64,000 nt of DNA from assembly GCA_042867185.1 (NCBI GenBank), contig JBHZQV010000003.1:1-64000 (forward strand). The letters run 5' to 3'. Of the stretch, positions 43,435 to 50,664 are shown one piece after another. The position numbers and the translations under genes were made by a program. Position 1 is the stretch's first letter, and each line of letters begins with the position of its first letter. The stretch is from Xylophilus sp042867185 (GTDB taxonomy: Bacteria > Pseudomonadota > Gammaproteobacteria > Burkholderiales > Burkholderiaceae_C). The notes beneath the pieces are model-generated. The model was given only the letters and a program-made list of their open reading frames with translations. It searched no databases and was not told where the DNA came from.

Positions 43435-43931
43435 CAGCGCACCTTCGCCAGCTCTTCGCCGAACGGCTCCAGCATTTCGGCCAGGGCACCGACGTGCTTC
43501 GGAAACCGCGCCTGTGCGAACGACACGAACCGCTGCAGCACGTCGAGCTGCACCGCCTGGCGGTTCAAGTCGGGGTTCAGGCGTTTAAAGCTCGCCATCG
43601 TCTTGTTGAAGCTGTCGCTCATGCTCGCCAGCGTTTCGGCCCGCTCGCGTGCGCTCAGGTCCGTCTCCTGGCGAAGCATGTCCATCGTGGCCTGGTGCTG
43701 GACCAGGTAGTCCTCCAGCAGCTTCTTGCCCAGGGTGGCGAAGTTGTCGTCGCCCAGCGCCACGGCCGAGCGGGTGCTGTCCCAGTCGTCGCCCTTGTCC
43801 AGCGCCTCGGCCTTCCAGCGGTTGGCGGTGCTGCGGGGCACACCCACCTTCAGGCAGGCCGCCTCCATCGCCATGCGCTGGTAGACGTACAGGCCGCGGA
43901 GCTGGGTGCGTTTCTCCGTCGCATGTGCCAT
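43434..43931 (-). CDS. DUF1804 protein, terminase small subunit-like
   Basis: 165 aa. N-terminus with helix-turn-helix pattern (AMEAACLKVGVPRSTANRWKAEALDKGDDWDSTRSAVAL), then a helical oligomerisation part. DUF1804 proteins in Mu-like phages precede the large terminase gene and are taken as small subunits that find the packaging end. It overlaps the large subunit by one base. Confidence 0.88.
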   Translation of the reverse strand: MAHATEKRTQLRGLYVYQRMAMEAACLKVGVPRSTANRWKAEALDKGDDWDSTRSAVALGDDNFATLGKKLLEDYLVQHQATMDMLRQETDLSARERAETLASMSDSFNKTMASFKRLNPDLNRQAVQLDVLQRFVSFAQARFPKHVGALAEMLEPFGEELAKVR

Positions 43932-44203
43932 CAGCGGCCCAGGCCTCCACCCGAGAGGTAGGCCTTCACGCCCTCGACGATCAGCGCGGTGCCGATGGCC
44001 ACAGCGCCGCCCGAGACGGCGCCGGCCACGGCGGCTTTCTGCTCGACCTGGCGCAGGCGGCCGTCGATGCCGTCCAGGCGCGAGTCCACGGCGTCCATGC
44101 GCCTGTCCTGCTGCTTCTGGCCCTCCAGCAGGCCTTCGACCATGCCGTGGATCTTGCCAAGCATCAGCAGCTCTTGCGTGCGGTCATCTTGTCGGTCGCT
44201 CAT
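43931..44203 (-). CDS. Coiled-coil small membrane protein (holin/XhlA-like candidate)
   Basis: 90 aa from MSDRQDDRTQELLMLGKIHGMVEGLLEGQKQQDRRMDAVDSRLDGIDGRLRQVEQ, an amphipathic coiled coil, then one membrane segment (AAVAGAVSGGAVAIGTALIV). The layout resembles XhlA-type haemolysin/holin proteins. It is between lysis and packaging genes, with ATGA overlap to the spanin gene. Function as holin is an inference. Confidence 0.6.
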   Translation of the reverse strand: MSDRQDDRTQELLMLGKIHGMVEGLLEGQKQQDRRMDAVDSRLDGIDGRLRQVEQKAAVAGAVSGGAVAIGTALIVEGVKAYLSGGGLGR

Positions 44204-44838
44204 GGCGTGGGGCTCTTTGCTGCTGCGGGTTGTTGGGTCAGAAATTCGATCAGCGCGCGGTACCGGAGACGGTCGGCGGCGCAACTCTTGGCGTTTGTGT
44301 GCTGGTTGCTCCAGGCTTCTTCGACGCTGACGCCGGCATCAGCAGCACAGGCTGGGCTGGTGGTGTCAGCAGACCCGCAGGCACCGGCGGGTATGTCAGT
44401 CCCGGCAAGGCTGCTGTTCCACATCCAGAGAGCGCCGTTGCTAATGCCATAGCCAGCAGGGCGGCCGACGCTCCCCTGCGCCGGCTGGGTCGCGCCTGGG
44501 GCAGCGGCTGCCGCACCAGGCGGGGCAGACTTCGCAGCCACAGCAGGGCGATACACAACAAGAGGAACACGGCCGCGCAGGTCTTCATATTTGCCTTCAA
44601 GGGTGGAGTAGCGGGTGTTGAGCTGGGCCAGGTCCGCCTGGTATTTCTTGTCCGCAGCGGCGCCGCGCTTGACTTCGCTGTCGAGCTGGCGCGCGAAGGT
44701 CTGGGCGGCCTGCTTTTCTTTCTCGACCCAGATGACGCGCTCTTTGGTGCGGCCGGCGTTGTAAACCAGGGCTCCCAGGCCGAAAGCCATCAGCGCCAGC
44801 ACGAGGGTGGCGGCAACCGCTGCCGCATAGGACTTCAC
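44200..44838 (-). CDS. Rz-like i-spanin (putative)
   Basis: 212 aa from a GTG start (VKSYAAAVAATLVL) that overlaps the lysozyme stop (GTGA). One N-terminal membrane helix (AAVAATLVLALMAFGLGALVY), then a coiled periplasmic part (EKEKQAAQTFARQLDSEVKRGAAADKKYQADLAQLNTRY). This is the Rz layout: an inner-membrane anchored spanin that disrupts the outer membrane in lysis. The C-terminal half is longer and Ala/Pro-rich. An Rz1-like gene is embedded in another frame. Confidence 0.78.
   Translation of the reverse strand: MKSYAAAVAATLVLALMAFGLGALVYNAGRTKERVIWVEKEKQAAQTFARQLDSEVKRGAAADKKYQADLAQLNTRYSTLEGKYEDLRGRVPLVVYRPAVAAKSAPPGAAAAAPGATQPAQGSVGRPAGYGISNGALWMWNSSLAGTDIPAGACGSADTTSPACAADAGVSVEEAWSNQHTNAKSCAADRLRYRALIEFLTQQPAAAKSPTP
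44250..44516 (-). CDS. Rz1-like o-spanin lipoprotein, embedded
   Basis: 88 aa from GTG at 44516, fully inside the Rz-like gene in a different frame. Signal peptide RRRGASAALLAMALATALSGC has a lipobox (LSGC); the mature part is Pro-rich (PGLTYPPVPAGLLTPPAQP), as in Rz1. It should be an outer-membrane lipoprotein pairing with the i-spanin. A longer start upstream (44600) is possible. Confidence 0.72.
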   Translation of the reverse strand: MRQPLPQARPSRRRGASAALLAMALATALSGCGTAALPGLTYPPVPAGLLTPPAQPVLLMPASASKKPGATSTQTPRVAPPTVSGTAR

Positions 44839-45374
44839 TTGCCTGCCTCCATGCACTTCTTGTGCAGGCGCAGGCGGTCGGTCCAGAGACCGCCGCACAC
44901 CCGATTCCCGGGCGTTGAGCAGTCGAGGCCGCCAGACAGCTTCCAGTCGAGGATGCTTTCGCAGGCGCCTGCATAGTCGCGGGCCTGTAATCGGCGCACG
45001 ATGCCGGAAGTACCGCCCATGCGACCGCCAGTGCAGAAGTTCGTCGAGCCGATGTTGTGGGCCAGCTCGACGTAGGCGTCGTACTCGCCCTGGTAGAGCG
45101 GAACGTCCACGCCCACACAGCGCTTGATCACGCCTTCGTCTTGCTGCACATGCCCGAGCGTGCGCTGCAGTGCTTTAACCGGAGTGGTGGTGTCGCCCAT
45201 CTTGACGCCCACCGTGTCGCCGAATCCGATGGTGGGCACCTTGGTGCCTAGGACCGGGTCGGGGTAGGCCTTGTCGCTGTAGCCTTCGCGCACCGTGAGG
45301 CCGACCAAGCCAGCGGCTGAGAACGCGAGCGCGGCGATTACGGTGCGCGTGGCCTTGCCTAGCATGCGGCTCAT
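44835..45374 (-). CDS. Phage lysozyme (GH24), SAR-endolysin type
   Basis: 179 aa from MSRMLGKATRTV. A weakly hydrophobic N-terminal segment (VIAALAFSAAGLVGLTV) followed at once by the catalytic region REGYSDKAYPDPVLGTKVPTIGFGDT (E-x8-D-x5-T type triad). Several Cys residues (CVGVD, FCTGG, ACES, DCST, VCGG) may form disulphides. The layout fits a signal-arrest-release endolysin held in the inner membrane until depolarisation. Starts further upstream (45443 or 45416) are possible. Confidence 0.85.
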   Translation of the reverse strand: MSRMLGKATRTVIAALAFSAAGLVGLTVREGYSDKAYPDPVLGTKVPTIGFGDTVGVKMGDTTTPVKALQRTLGHVQQDEGVIKRCVGVDVPLYQGEYDAYVELAHNIGSTNFCTGGRMGGTSGIVRRLQARDYAGACESILDWKLSGGLDCSTPGNRVCGGLWTDRLRLHKKCMEAGK

Positions 45375-45444
45375 CCGCCTTAAGCGGGGCCGGCGATGGG
45401 AAAAATTGGACTCCATAAGCGCATCGTCGAGGGCGCGGCGCAAA

Positions 45445-45470
45445 TGAAAAAGGCCGACAAGTGTCGGCCT
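45445..45470 (-). terminator. Terminator between defence cassette and lysis genes
   Basis: Arms AGGCCGACA (45451-45459) and TGTCGGCCT (45462-45470) with a 2-nt loop, followed on the minus strand by TTTTTCATTT. The core is the same as the palindrome at 37980-38001. It would stop transcription from the cargo pair before the lysis genes. Confidence 0.8.
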
Positions 45471-45602
45471 GAGATGGTATGGAAGAGCTCAAGCTAGCAC
45501 GGCAGCCTGCATGGGTCAACGCGGCATAACTTAAGGAATACGTTTCGCGCTAATGCACCTGCGCACAGCAGCTGCAGAACTTGAGCATTAAAGGTAAGGC
45601 AT

Positions 45603-47855
45603 CTATTGCTGAGGAATTGCTGTAGCCAGCGCAACGAGGTAAGGTGGCAAGTTCGCAGCAATTGCCTTAGTACGAATCGCTGTCGAGTCTGTATCGCGTA
45701 AACGCATGCGCCTGGTGGCAATCGCTACCAACATTTCGGGAAGAGCGTCACCAGTTCCGACAGGCCACCCCGCAATTTCCGCAAGCACGATTTCCAGCAT
45801 CCGATTGCTGTAGCCAGCATCCACTTCGTACAGCAGATCACTTTTTCTGGCAGCCCGAAGTAGGCATGCTTTGAGCACGCCGTCGTTGAAGGTCATGAAG
45901 GCCTCCGGTGTCAAAAGGATGTGGCCGTAAACTGACTGAGACAGTGGGACAGCTTGGTTTCGCTTGCCACTTAGGTCGTTGCTGCCCGAACGGTCGGCGG
46001 CGAATAAGTTGGACACCACGACGAAGACGTCAGCCTGTGAGATTTCAGCAACTCCAGCCGTAGTGTCGAGATACACAAAGTCCCGCTGGATAGCGAGTGG
46101 GCCGGTTACGCCGGGCCAAAAGAGCCCGTTCCTGGCGGTGCTCTCTGTAGACAGTATTTGGCGACGTGCCTCTAACTCGGGAATCTGCTGGCTTGCTAGA
46201 TCATTCAGAAGATCAAGTTCTTCCGACCATGGATTTTTGTCGGTGCCGCGGATAGGTAGTGCCACCTTTCGCGAGTCCCGATATGTAAATGTGTCAGCGC
46301 CACGTTCGCCGAAGCCAAGAAACATCTTGATGTCTTGGTACTGCTCCGGCGTTTCGGCGATAGTGAGCGCCGAGACGTATGCGACATTGCCGTTGTTCAC
46401 TTTAGACCGGAGCGAAGCGTTGATTTGGCGGGCAATCGTGTGACTGGAAAGGCACCCAAACACAACCAAAACGCCTTGACCATTGCCCAGCGCACCATGA
46501 GCCGCAAGATCCGGCCAGTCGATAACTAAGGCTTGCGCGACGGCAGCGCCGATACCAGCTTCGGCAACCAAGCTCGAAAACTGGCTCTCAGTGATTCGCA
46601 CACGTACCACCAAAGCAAGGGGCTGCGGCAAGTAACGGCGCAGATGTCTTATTAAATCTGTTCGAATGGCCGGGCACTCAAGGAGCTTGGCCTCATTGAT
46701 TTCTATGGAGGACGGCCGTGTAGCATCGGGCCGCATGACAACTTCGGTGGCCTTAACTTCGTACAGTTCTGTGAGAGTCGAACGAGTTTCTTCAGTCTGC
46801 GTAGTTCGGACGAACTTCAGCAGTCGATGGTTGCGCTGCTGAAGAAGGAACTGGTCACCTTCGAATTCCGCGAGGATGAAGTCTGAGGCGCATAGCGAGC
46901 ATCCTACCGCTGCGTGGTTCTTCACAGGCTGGTAGCCAAAGCCGCGCTCTGGTGCCACCGTCAAGTCGCAAAGGACGTTGTGCGGGCGAGTCGCTCCGAT
47001 GGAGCATAGAAAGAAGAGCGTGACGATCGAATCCTTATTTGCCTGCTGGGCCTCAAGGGCGTCCGCAAGCGAGCCAGAGGTTGTGGCTGAAATGAGGATC
47101 ACGTCATTCACAGACAAGCGGCGCATCTTTGATTGGCCGCCATAGGAGCTAAACGACATAGTGGGGACATCGACTTCCCAGATGCCATGCTTCTTCGCCA
47201 CTCGCATCATGGCGTAGGCCAGGGAGATCAGAGGCGCTGTGTCTACAAGAATGCGCTTGGGGCTGCGCGGCGGGAGCGTCGCCAATGCAAAGATTGCAAG
47301 CAAGCCGCACGCACGCGAAGATGTGAGGGTGTTGGCGGCCCGCAGGAACTTTTCCGTATGCTTGTTTGAACTCTTTCGGAAGTGAACTCCCGGCGGAGCA
47401 ATAACCAGACCCTCATGCGAATCGAATAGGTGGAATAGCCACCCTTCGCGCAGGGCGGGGTCCAGAGGTTTCACGGCGTCGAACCGGACTTTTTTTGCGC
47501 TGGCATCCCACTGCAGCATGGTTGTCGTTATCGAGACTGCTCGCGTGTCGCCGTCGACCTGTACCTCGAGCAAGTACACGCGACCTGACTTAGCTGACAT
47601 GTATGCAGATGCCCGCCGCAGCGCTACGCCGGTCTTAAGCTTCTCGCGACAGTTCTCGTTGCTCAAAAAAGGTGCAGCGATAAAGATGTTTGCTGTACCA
47701 GCTCGCTGCTCAAAAACTTGTTTTACGTCGCTGCCGACAAGGGCATCGTCGAAAGAGTCCAAGTCATAGACTAGCAGGCAGGCCTCGCCGTCATACTGGT
47801 TTTCTCGGTACCTCGTGCGTAGCCAGAGGCCCTGCATCTCGTGTTGGTCGTTCAT
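45603..47855 (-). CDS. Large protein with degenerate OPRTase-like domain (cargo, partner of GHKL ATPase)
   Basis: 750 aa, no known family recognised as a whole. Residues ~155-290 resemble type I phosphoribosyltransferases of the orotate kind: PPGVHFRKSSNKHTEKFLRAANTL (hood-like), RILVDTAPLISLAYAMMRVAKKHG, and LSVNDVILISATTSGSLADAL, in which the usual Asp-Asp/Glu before T-T-G-x-T/S of the PRPP loop is replaced by Ser-Ala. A second similar alpha/beta unit may lie at ~440-540 (GVLVVFGCLSSHTIARQI). ATG overlaps the GHKL stop (ATGA). Probably not a biosynthetic enzyme: it may bind a nucleotide-like ligand as sensor or effector. GC is lower than the phage core. Confidence 0.7.
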   Translation of the reverse strand: MNDQHEMQGLWLRTRYRENQYDGEACLLVYDLDSFDDALVGSDVKQVFEQRAGTANIFIAAPFLSNENCREKLKTGVALRRASAYMSAKSGRVYLLEVQVDGDTRAVSITTTMLQWDASAKKVRFDAVKPLDPALREGWLFHLFDSHEGLVIAPPGVHFRKSSNKHTEKFLRAANTLTSSRACGLLAIFALATLPPRSPKRILVDTAPLISLAYAMMRVAKKHGIWEVDVPTMSFSSYGGQSKMRRLSVNDVILISATTSGSLADALEAQQANKDSIVTLFFLCSIGATRPHNVLCDLTVAPERGFGYQPVKNHAAVGCSLCASDFILAEFEGDQFLLQQRNHRLLKFVRTTQTEETRSTLTELYEVKATEVVMRPDATRPSSIEINEAKLLECPAIRTDLIRHLRRYLPQPLALVVRVRITESQFSSLVAEAGIGAAVAQALVIDWPDLAAHGALGNGQGVLVVFGCLSSHTIARQINASLRSKVNNGNVAYVSALTIAETPEQYQDIKMFLGFGERGADTFTYRDSRKVALPIRGTDKNPWSEELDLLNDLASQQIPELEARRQILSTESTARNGLFWPGVTGPLAIQRDFVYLDTTAGVAEISQADVFVVVSNLFAADRSGSNDLSGKRNQAVPLSQSVYGHILLTPEAFMTFNDGVLKACLLRAARKSDLLYEVDAGYSNRMLEIVLAEIAGWPVGTGDALPEMLVAIATRRMRLRDTDSTAIRTKAIAANLPPYLVALATAIPQQ

Positions 47856-49087
47856 GCCAAAGGTACAACAACGCGAACAATGGAGCCGCGTACGAGTTCA
47901 CGTGGAAATGGGTAGGACGCTACTTTCCTATCGACATCCAAAAGCGATGCCTTGGGCATGCCGGGTTTAGTCTCGGACGTTTTGGGCTCAAGTTGAAGCC
48001 GAAGCTCTCCTTCCAGAAAGCTTCTGTAGCCGTGGATGCGTCCTGTGCGAACTTCTAGCATGCCCTGCGTCTCCTTCAGAGCACGAAGCACCTCGTAGAG
48101 ACCCATCCCGCGATGGCCGGGCCGCGAATCGGGTATTGCCTTCGCGTTTTCGGAATGCCGCCCAAGACACTTAAGGACGATGGCGTACTCGACCTCGACA
48201 GACACGAGCGGGCCAAGTTCAAACCGTCGGATGGTGTCCGCCTGCGTGTCGCCGATGACGACCGGCTCACCTCTTGCTTGGCCGCGCAGCAGCTGTCGTC
48301 GATAGGAGTTGTAGTAGCCAATGCCCGAGTCGAAGACAGTGAACTCTAAGCACGGGACTGGGGGCAAGTCACTGGCAGCACGCGTGGGCAATCTCGGAGT
48401 CTCGAAGATACGTTTGACCATCAGGCCACGAATGGAGTTGGGCCTGAGCACTTTGCCTTCGAAGTCGGTCTTGGCATGGTCATCCGTATTTTCCAGCAGT
48501 TCACGGAGGATGACAGCCAGCGCCAAACGCAGCCTGGACAGCTTTTCGGCCTTGAACCCCGAGCCGTGCTGGGCATACACAAGATCGTCGACTAGCGACT
48601 CAAAGTCTGCTTCAGGTCTAAGTCTGCGGGTGGACGGCTCGTAGAGGTCTACTGGAAGGCTTGGCCGCTCGAAGTCCTGACACACGATGACTTGGCAAGC
48701 GGTAAACATATCTGCGCTGAGCTTGTGACGCAGTACCTTGGTGCGGGCACGGTCAAAGGCAACGGAAGGGATATTTGCTTCTTCCGTTGCTGCGTGGTCG
48801 GCATTGTTCAGGCACAGGGCCACTGCGGCCAGAGGATGAACTGAAGGAGAGTCCAACAAGCGTCGCGCAACTGCGGTGTGCCAGAAGAACTTCAAGGTGG
48901 CAGCGTCGTGCGCTAGCGTGATCAAGCGCTGTATTGCAAGAGCCTCAACTCCAGGTAGCGCGAGACGTTCATCGCTCAGGTAACTGTCTGGAACGTCTAC
49001 TGAAATGTCGCACCCGGCTGTGAGAACCGGTGCCGCTAGAGCGAGTTCCAGAAGCGAAAGTCTGACGGGTGACAGGAGGCCAGTCAT
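47852..49087 (-). CDS. GHKL-type ATPase (cargo, first gene of pair)
   Basis: 411 aa from MTGLLSPVRLSLLELALAA (frame open 23 codons further). The Bergerat ATP-binding fold lies in the C-terminal half: N box LAVILRELLENTDDHAKT, G1 box FTVFDSGIGYYN, G2 box PGHRGMGLYEVLRALKE. The N-terminal ~190 residues are helical with no family seen. There is no histidine kinase phosphoacceptor, Hsp90 or MutL middle domain. Stop and the next start overlap (ATGA), so the two proteins probably act in one complex. A CCTGCT-AAC-AGCAGG palindrome 35 bp upstream may be an operator. Confidence 0.8.
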   Translation of the reverse strand: MTGLLSPVRLSLLELALAAPVLTAGCDISVDVPDSYLSDERLALPGVEALAIQRLITLAHDAATLKFFWHTAVARRLLDSPSVHPLAAVALCLNNADHAATEEANIPSVAFDRARTKVLRHKLSADMFTACQVIVCQDFERPSLPVDLYEPSTRRLRPEADFESLVDDLVYAQHGSGFKAEKLSRLRLALAVILRELLENTDDHAKTDFEGKVLRPNSIRGLMVKRIFETPRLPTRAASDLPPVPCLEFTVFDSGIGYYNSYRRQLLRGQARGEPVVIGDTQADTIRRFELGPLVSVEVEYAIVLKCLGRHSENAKAIPDSRPGHRGMGLYEVLRALKETQGMLEVRTGRIHGYRSFLEGELRLQLEPKTSETKPGMPKASLLDVDRKVASYPFPRELVRGSIVRVVVPLA

Positions 49088-49121
49088 GTATCCGATCGTA
49101 CGAAATATCAATAAAATGATA

Positions 49122-49136
49122 CCTGCTAACAGCAGG
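49122..49136. promoter_or_regulatory. Palindrome upstream of GHKL gene
   Basis: CCTGCT (49122-49127), AAC, AGCAGG (49131-49136), 35 bp before the chosen start. Surrounding DNA (49090-49120) is AT-rich. Candidate operator; no regulator gene is linked. Confidence 0.4.
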
Positions 49137-49387
49137 CACTGCCGTCCAACGCCCAAGTCTTCGCACTTCGCAAGAGTCGTGCGCGACTTTTTAGCAACAT
49201 CAGCAGATCAGCATCCATCGGAAGATTGCAGAAGGTCCGCATTCGGCGTGATTTAGATATTGCGCTTACCTAGCCGAAGGACCCCCTACTAGCCGATATC
49301 AGTCATCCGAACGAGGTCTGCATTCTTGCCCAACAAGTAGGCTTTTTAGATGCGACCACCGTCTATGGAACATGTTGAACTAAATGG

Positions 49388-50059
49388 CTAAATCTCCCCC
49401 CCATGCCAGATGACGCGTCCGCATACCCTCAATTTGTTCGCTGCCTCCCCCTCTAGCACCTGAGGTGGGTATGCAGGGTTGTAGCTGATGATCCGGACGC
49501 CTCCGCTTGCGAAGTCACGCTGCAACAGCTTGACGTAATCCTCGCCATCAATTTCGATCACGTACACCCCGTCTTGGGCCAATGTGTTGATCGACGTGTT
49601 GACCAGCAAAATATCTCCGTCGTTGATGCGATCCGCCATCGACTTTCCTCTAGCGCGAACGATCTTAGCGTTCTCCTTGTGCACGCCTTTCGACTTAAGC
49701 CATGACGTTCGGAAAGCAAATTTCCCGATCACCTCATGAGCATCGTTGATCGCGCCGTGACCAGCGCTGATGCGTGCTCCCAGCATGTCAATTGAAGTGA
49801 ATTCTTCCTCCGTTGCAGAGGAGGACGCCTCGGCTCCAAGTGCCAGGACCGAGTTGAAGTATTCCACCGACTTTCCGGCCTCCTGAGCAGCCCTCAACAG
49901 CTGCCTTATCGGCACCTCACCACGCTTGCGCCACGTCCTAACCGTTTCAGGTTGAACCGCTAGGGCGGACATCCAATTCGGGCCTAGCGCGGTCGCTACA
50001 CGCCCAAGCACATCTTCCACGGGGGCGGTGGGCAACGGCTGCCCTGGCAATCTTTTCAT
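49388..50059 (-). CDS. S24/LexA-like prophage repressor
   Basis: 223 aa. N-terminal CI-like helix-turn-helix (VLGRVATALGPNWMSALAVQPETVRTWRKRGEVPIRQLL), then a peptidase S24 domain: IVRARGKSMADRINDGDILLVN (catalytic Ser in GKSM) and GEDYVKLLQRD (catalytic Lys). It should cleave itself on RecA activation and release the prophage. It is divergent from ner across 84 bp with GGTTCAA operator repeats, the Mu c/ner layout. Confidence 0.92.
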   Translation of the reverse strand: MKRLPGQPLPTAPVEDVLGRVATALGPNWMSALAVQPETVRTWRKRGEVPIRQLLRAAQEAGKSVEYFNSVLALGAEASSSATEEEFTSIDMLGARISAGHGAINDAHEVIGKFAFRTSWLKSKGVHKENAKIVRARGKSMADRINDGDILLVNTSINTLAQDGVYVIEIDGEDYVKLLQRDFASGGVRIISYNPAYPPQVLEGEAANKLRVCGRVIWHGGEI

Positions 50060-50075
50060 GATGGTCTTGACGGGT

Positions 50076-50128
50076 GGTTCAAATTGGACCGAGAATACGG
50101 TTCAAGCTGAAACGTTTCCTTTTGAACC
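50076..50128. promoter_or_regulatory. Repressor/Ner operator region
   Basis: GGTTCAA-A-TTGGACC (50076-50090, one mismatch from a perfect palindrome), then GGTTCAA (50099-50105) and inverted TTGAACC (50122-50128). They lie in the repressor-ner intergenic region and are candidate sites for the repressor or Ner. Confidence 0.65.
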
Positions 50129-50143
50129 AATAGCGTAGCACCA

Positions 50144-50371
50144 ATGCACCCCGAACAGATCAAGGCTCACATACGTATGCGAGGCACAACGCCCGCGGCC
50201 ATCGCCGACGATCTGCAGTTGTCGCGCATGACAGTGAGCAATGTCATTCACGGGCGGACCACCTCGCGCAAGGTTGCGGTCGCAATTTCATCCGTCATCA
50301 GCAAGCCTGTATGTCAGATCTGGCCGGGCCGTTATGAACCAGTCATACGTGGGTTACGGAGGTCGAAATGA
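50144..50371 (+). CDS. ner: Ner-like DNA-binding protein
   Basis: 75 aa, MHPEQIKAHIRMRGTTPAAIADDLQLSRMTVSNVIHGRTTSRKVAVAISSVISKPVCQIWPGRY, the typical Ner/Nlp helix-turn-helix with W-P-x-R-Y end. In Mu, Ner shuts down both repressor and early transcription. First rightward early gene, start 84 bp from the repressor start. The stop overlaps the next gene by 4 bp. Confidence 0.92.
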   Translation: MHPEQIKAHIRMRGTTPAAIADDLQLSRMTVSNVIHGRTTSRKVAVAISSVISKPVCQIWPGRYEPVIRGLRRSK

Positions 50372-50664
50372 AGCCGCGCTTGAAACGCGCCCGCGACGGC
50401 TCCATTGCAGTGCTAGTCGTTGGTTCAAACCCCTGGGCCGAGCCCAGCGTTAAAAAATTTATTTGCGAGCACTACGGCTCCCTCGCCACGTTCGCGCGGC
50501 GGTATCACTTTTCCTACCGGGCGGTATGCACCGCCCTGACCGAGCGCCAGCGCCCAGAAAAGATGGCGGGCCAAGTTGCGTTGGTGCGTCAAGTGCTCGG
50601 GTTGATTTCCCAGCCAACGCATCAAGCGATGGTTACTGCAAAGTCGAAACGGTGGTCCAAATGA
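50368..50664 (+). CDS. Phage early protein with HTH-like region
   Basis: 98 aa. FICEHYGSLATFARRYHFSYRAVCTALTERQRPEKMAGQVALVRQVLGL resembles a helix-turn-helix. Overlaps both ner and transposase genes by 4 bp, so it is part of the early operon. Its role is unknown; the Mu-like position suggests regulation. Confidence 0.7.
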   Translation: MKPRLKRARDGSIAVLVVGSNPWAEPSVKKFICEHYGSLATFARRYHFSYRAVCTALTERQRPEKMAGQVALVRQVLGLISQPTHQAMVTAKSKRWSK

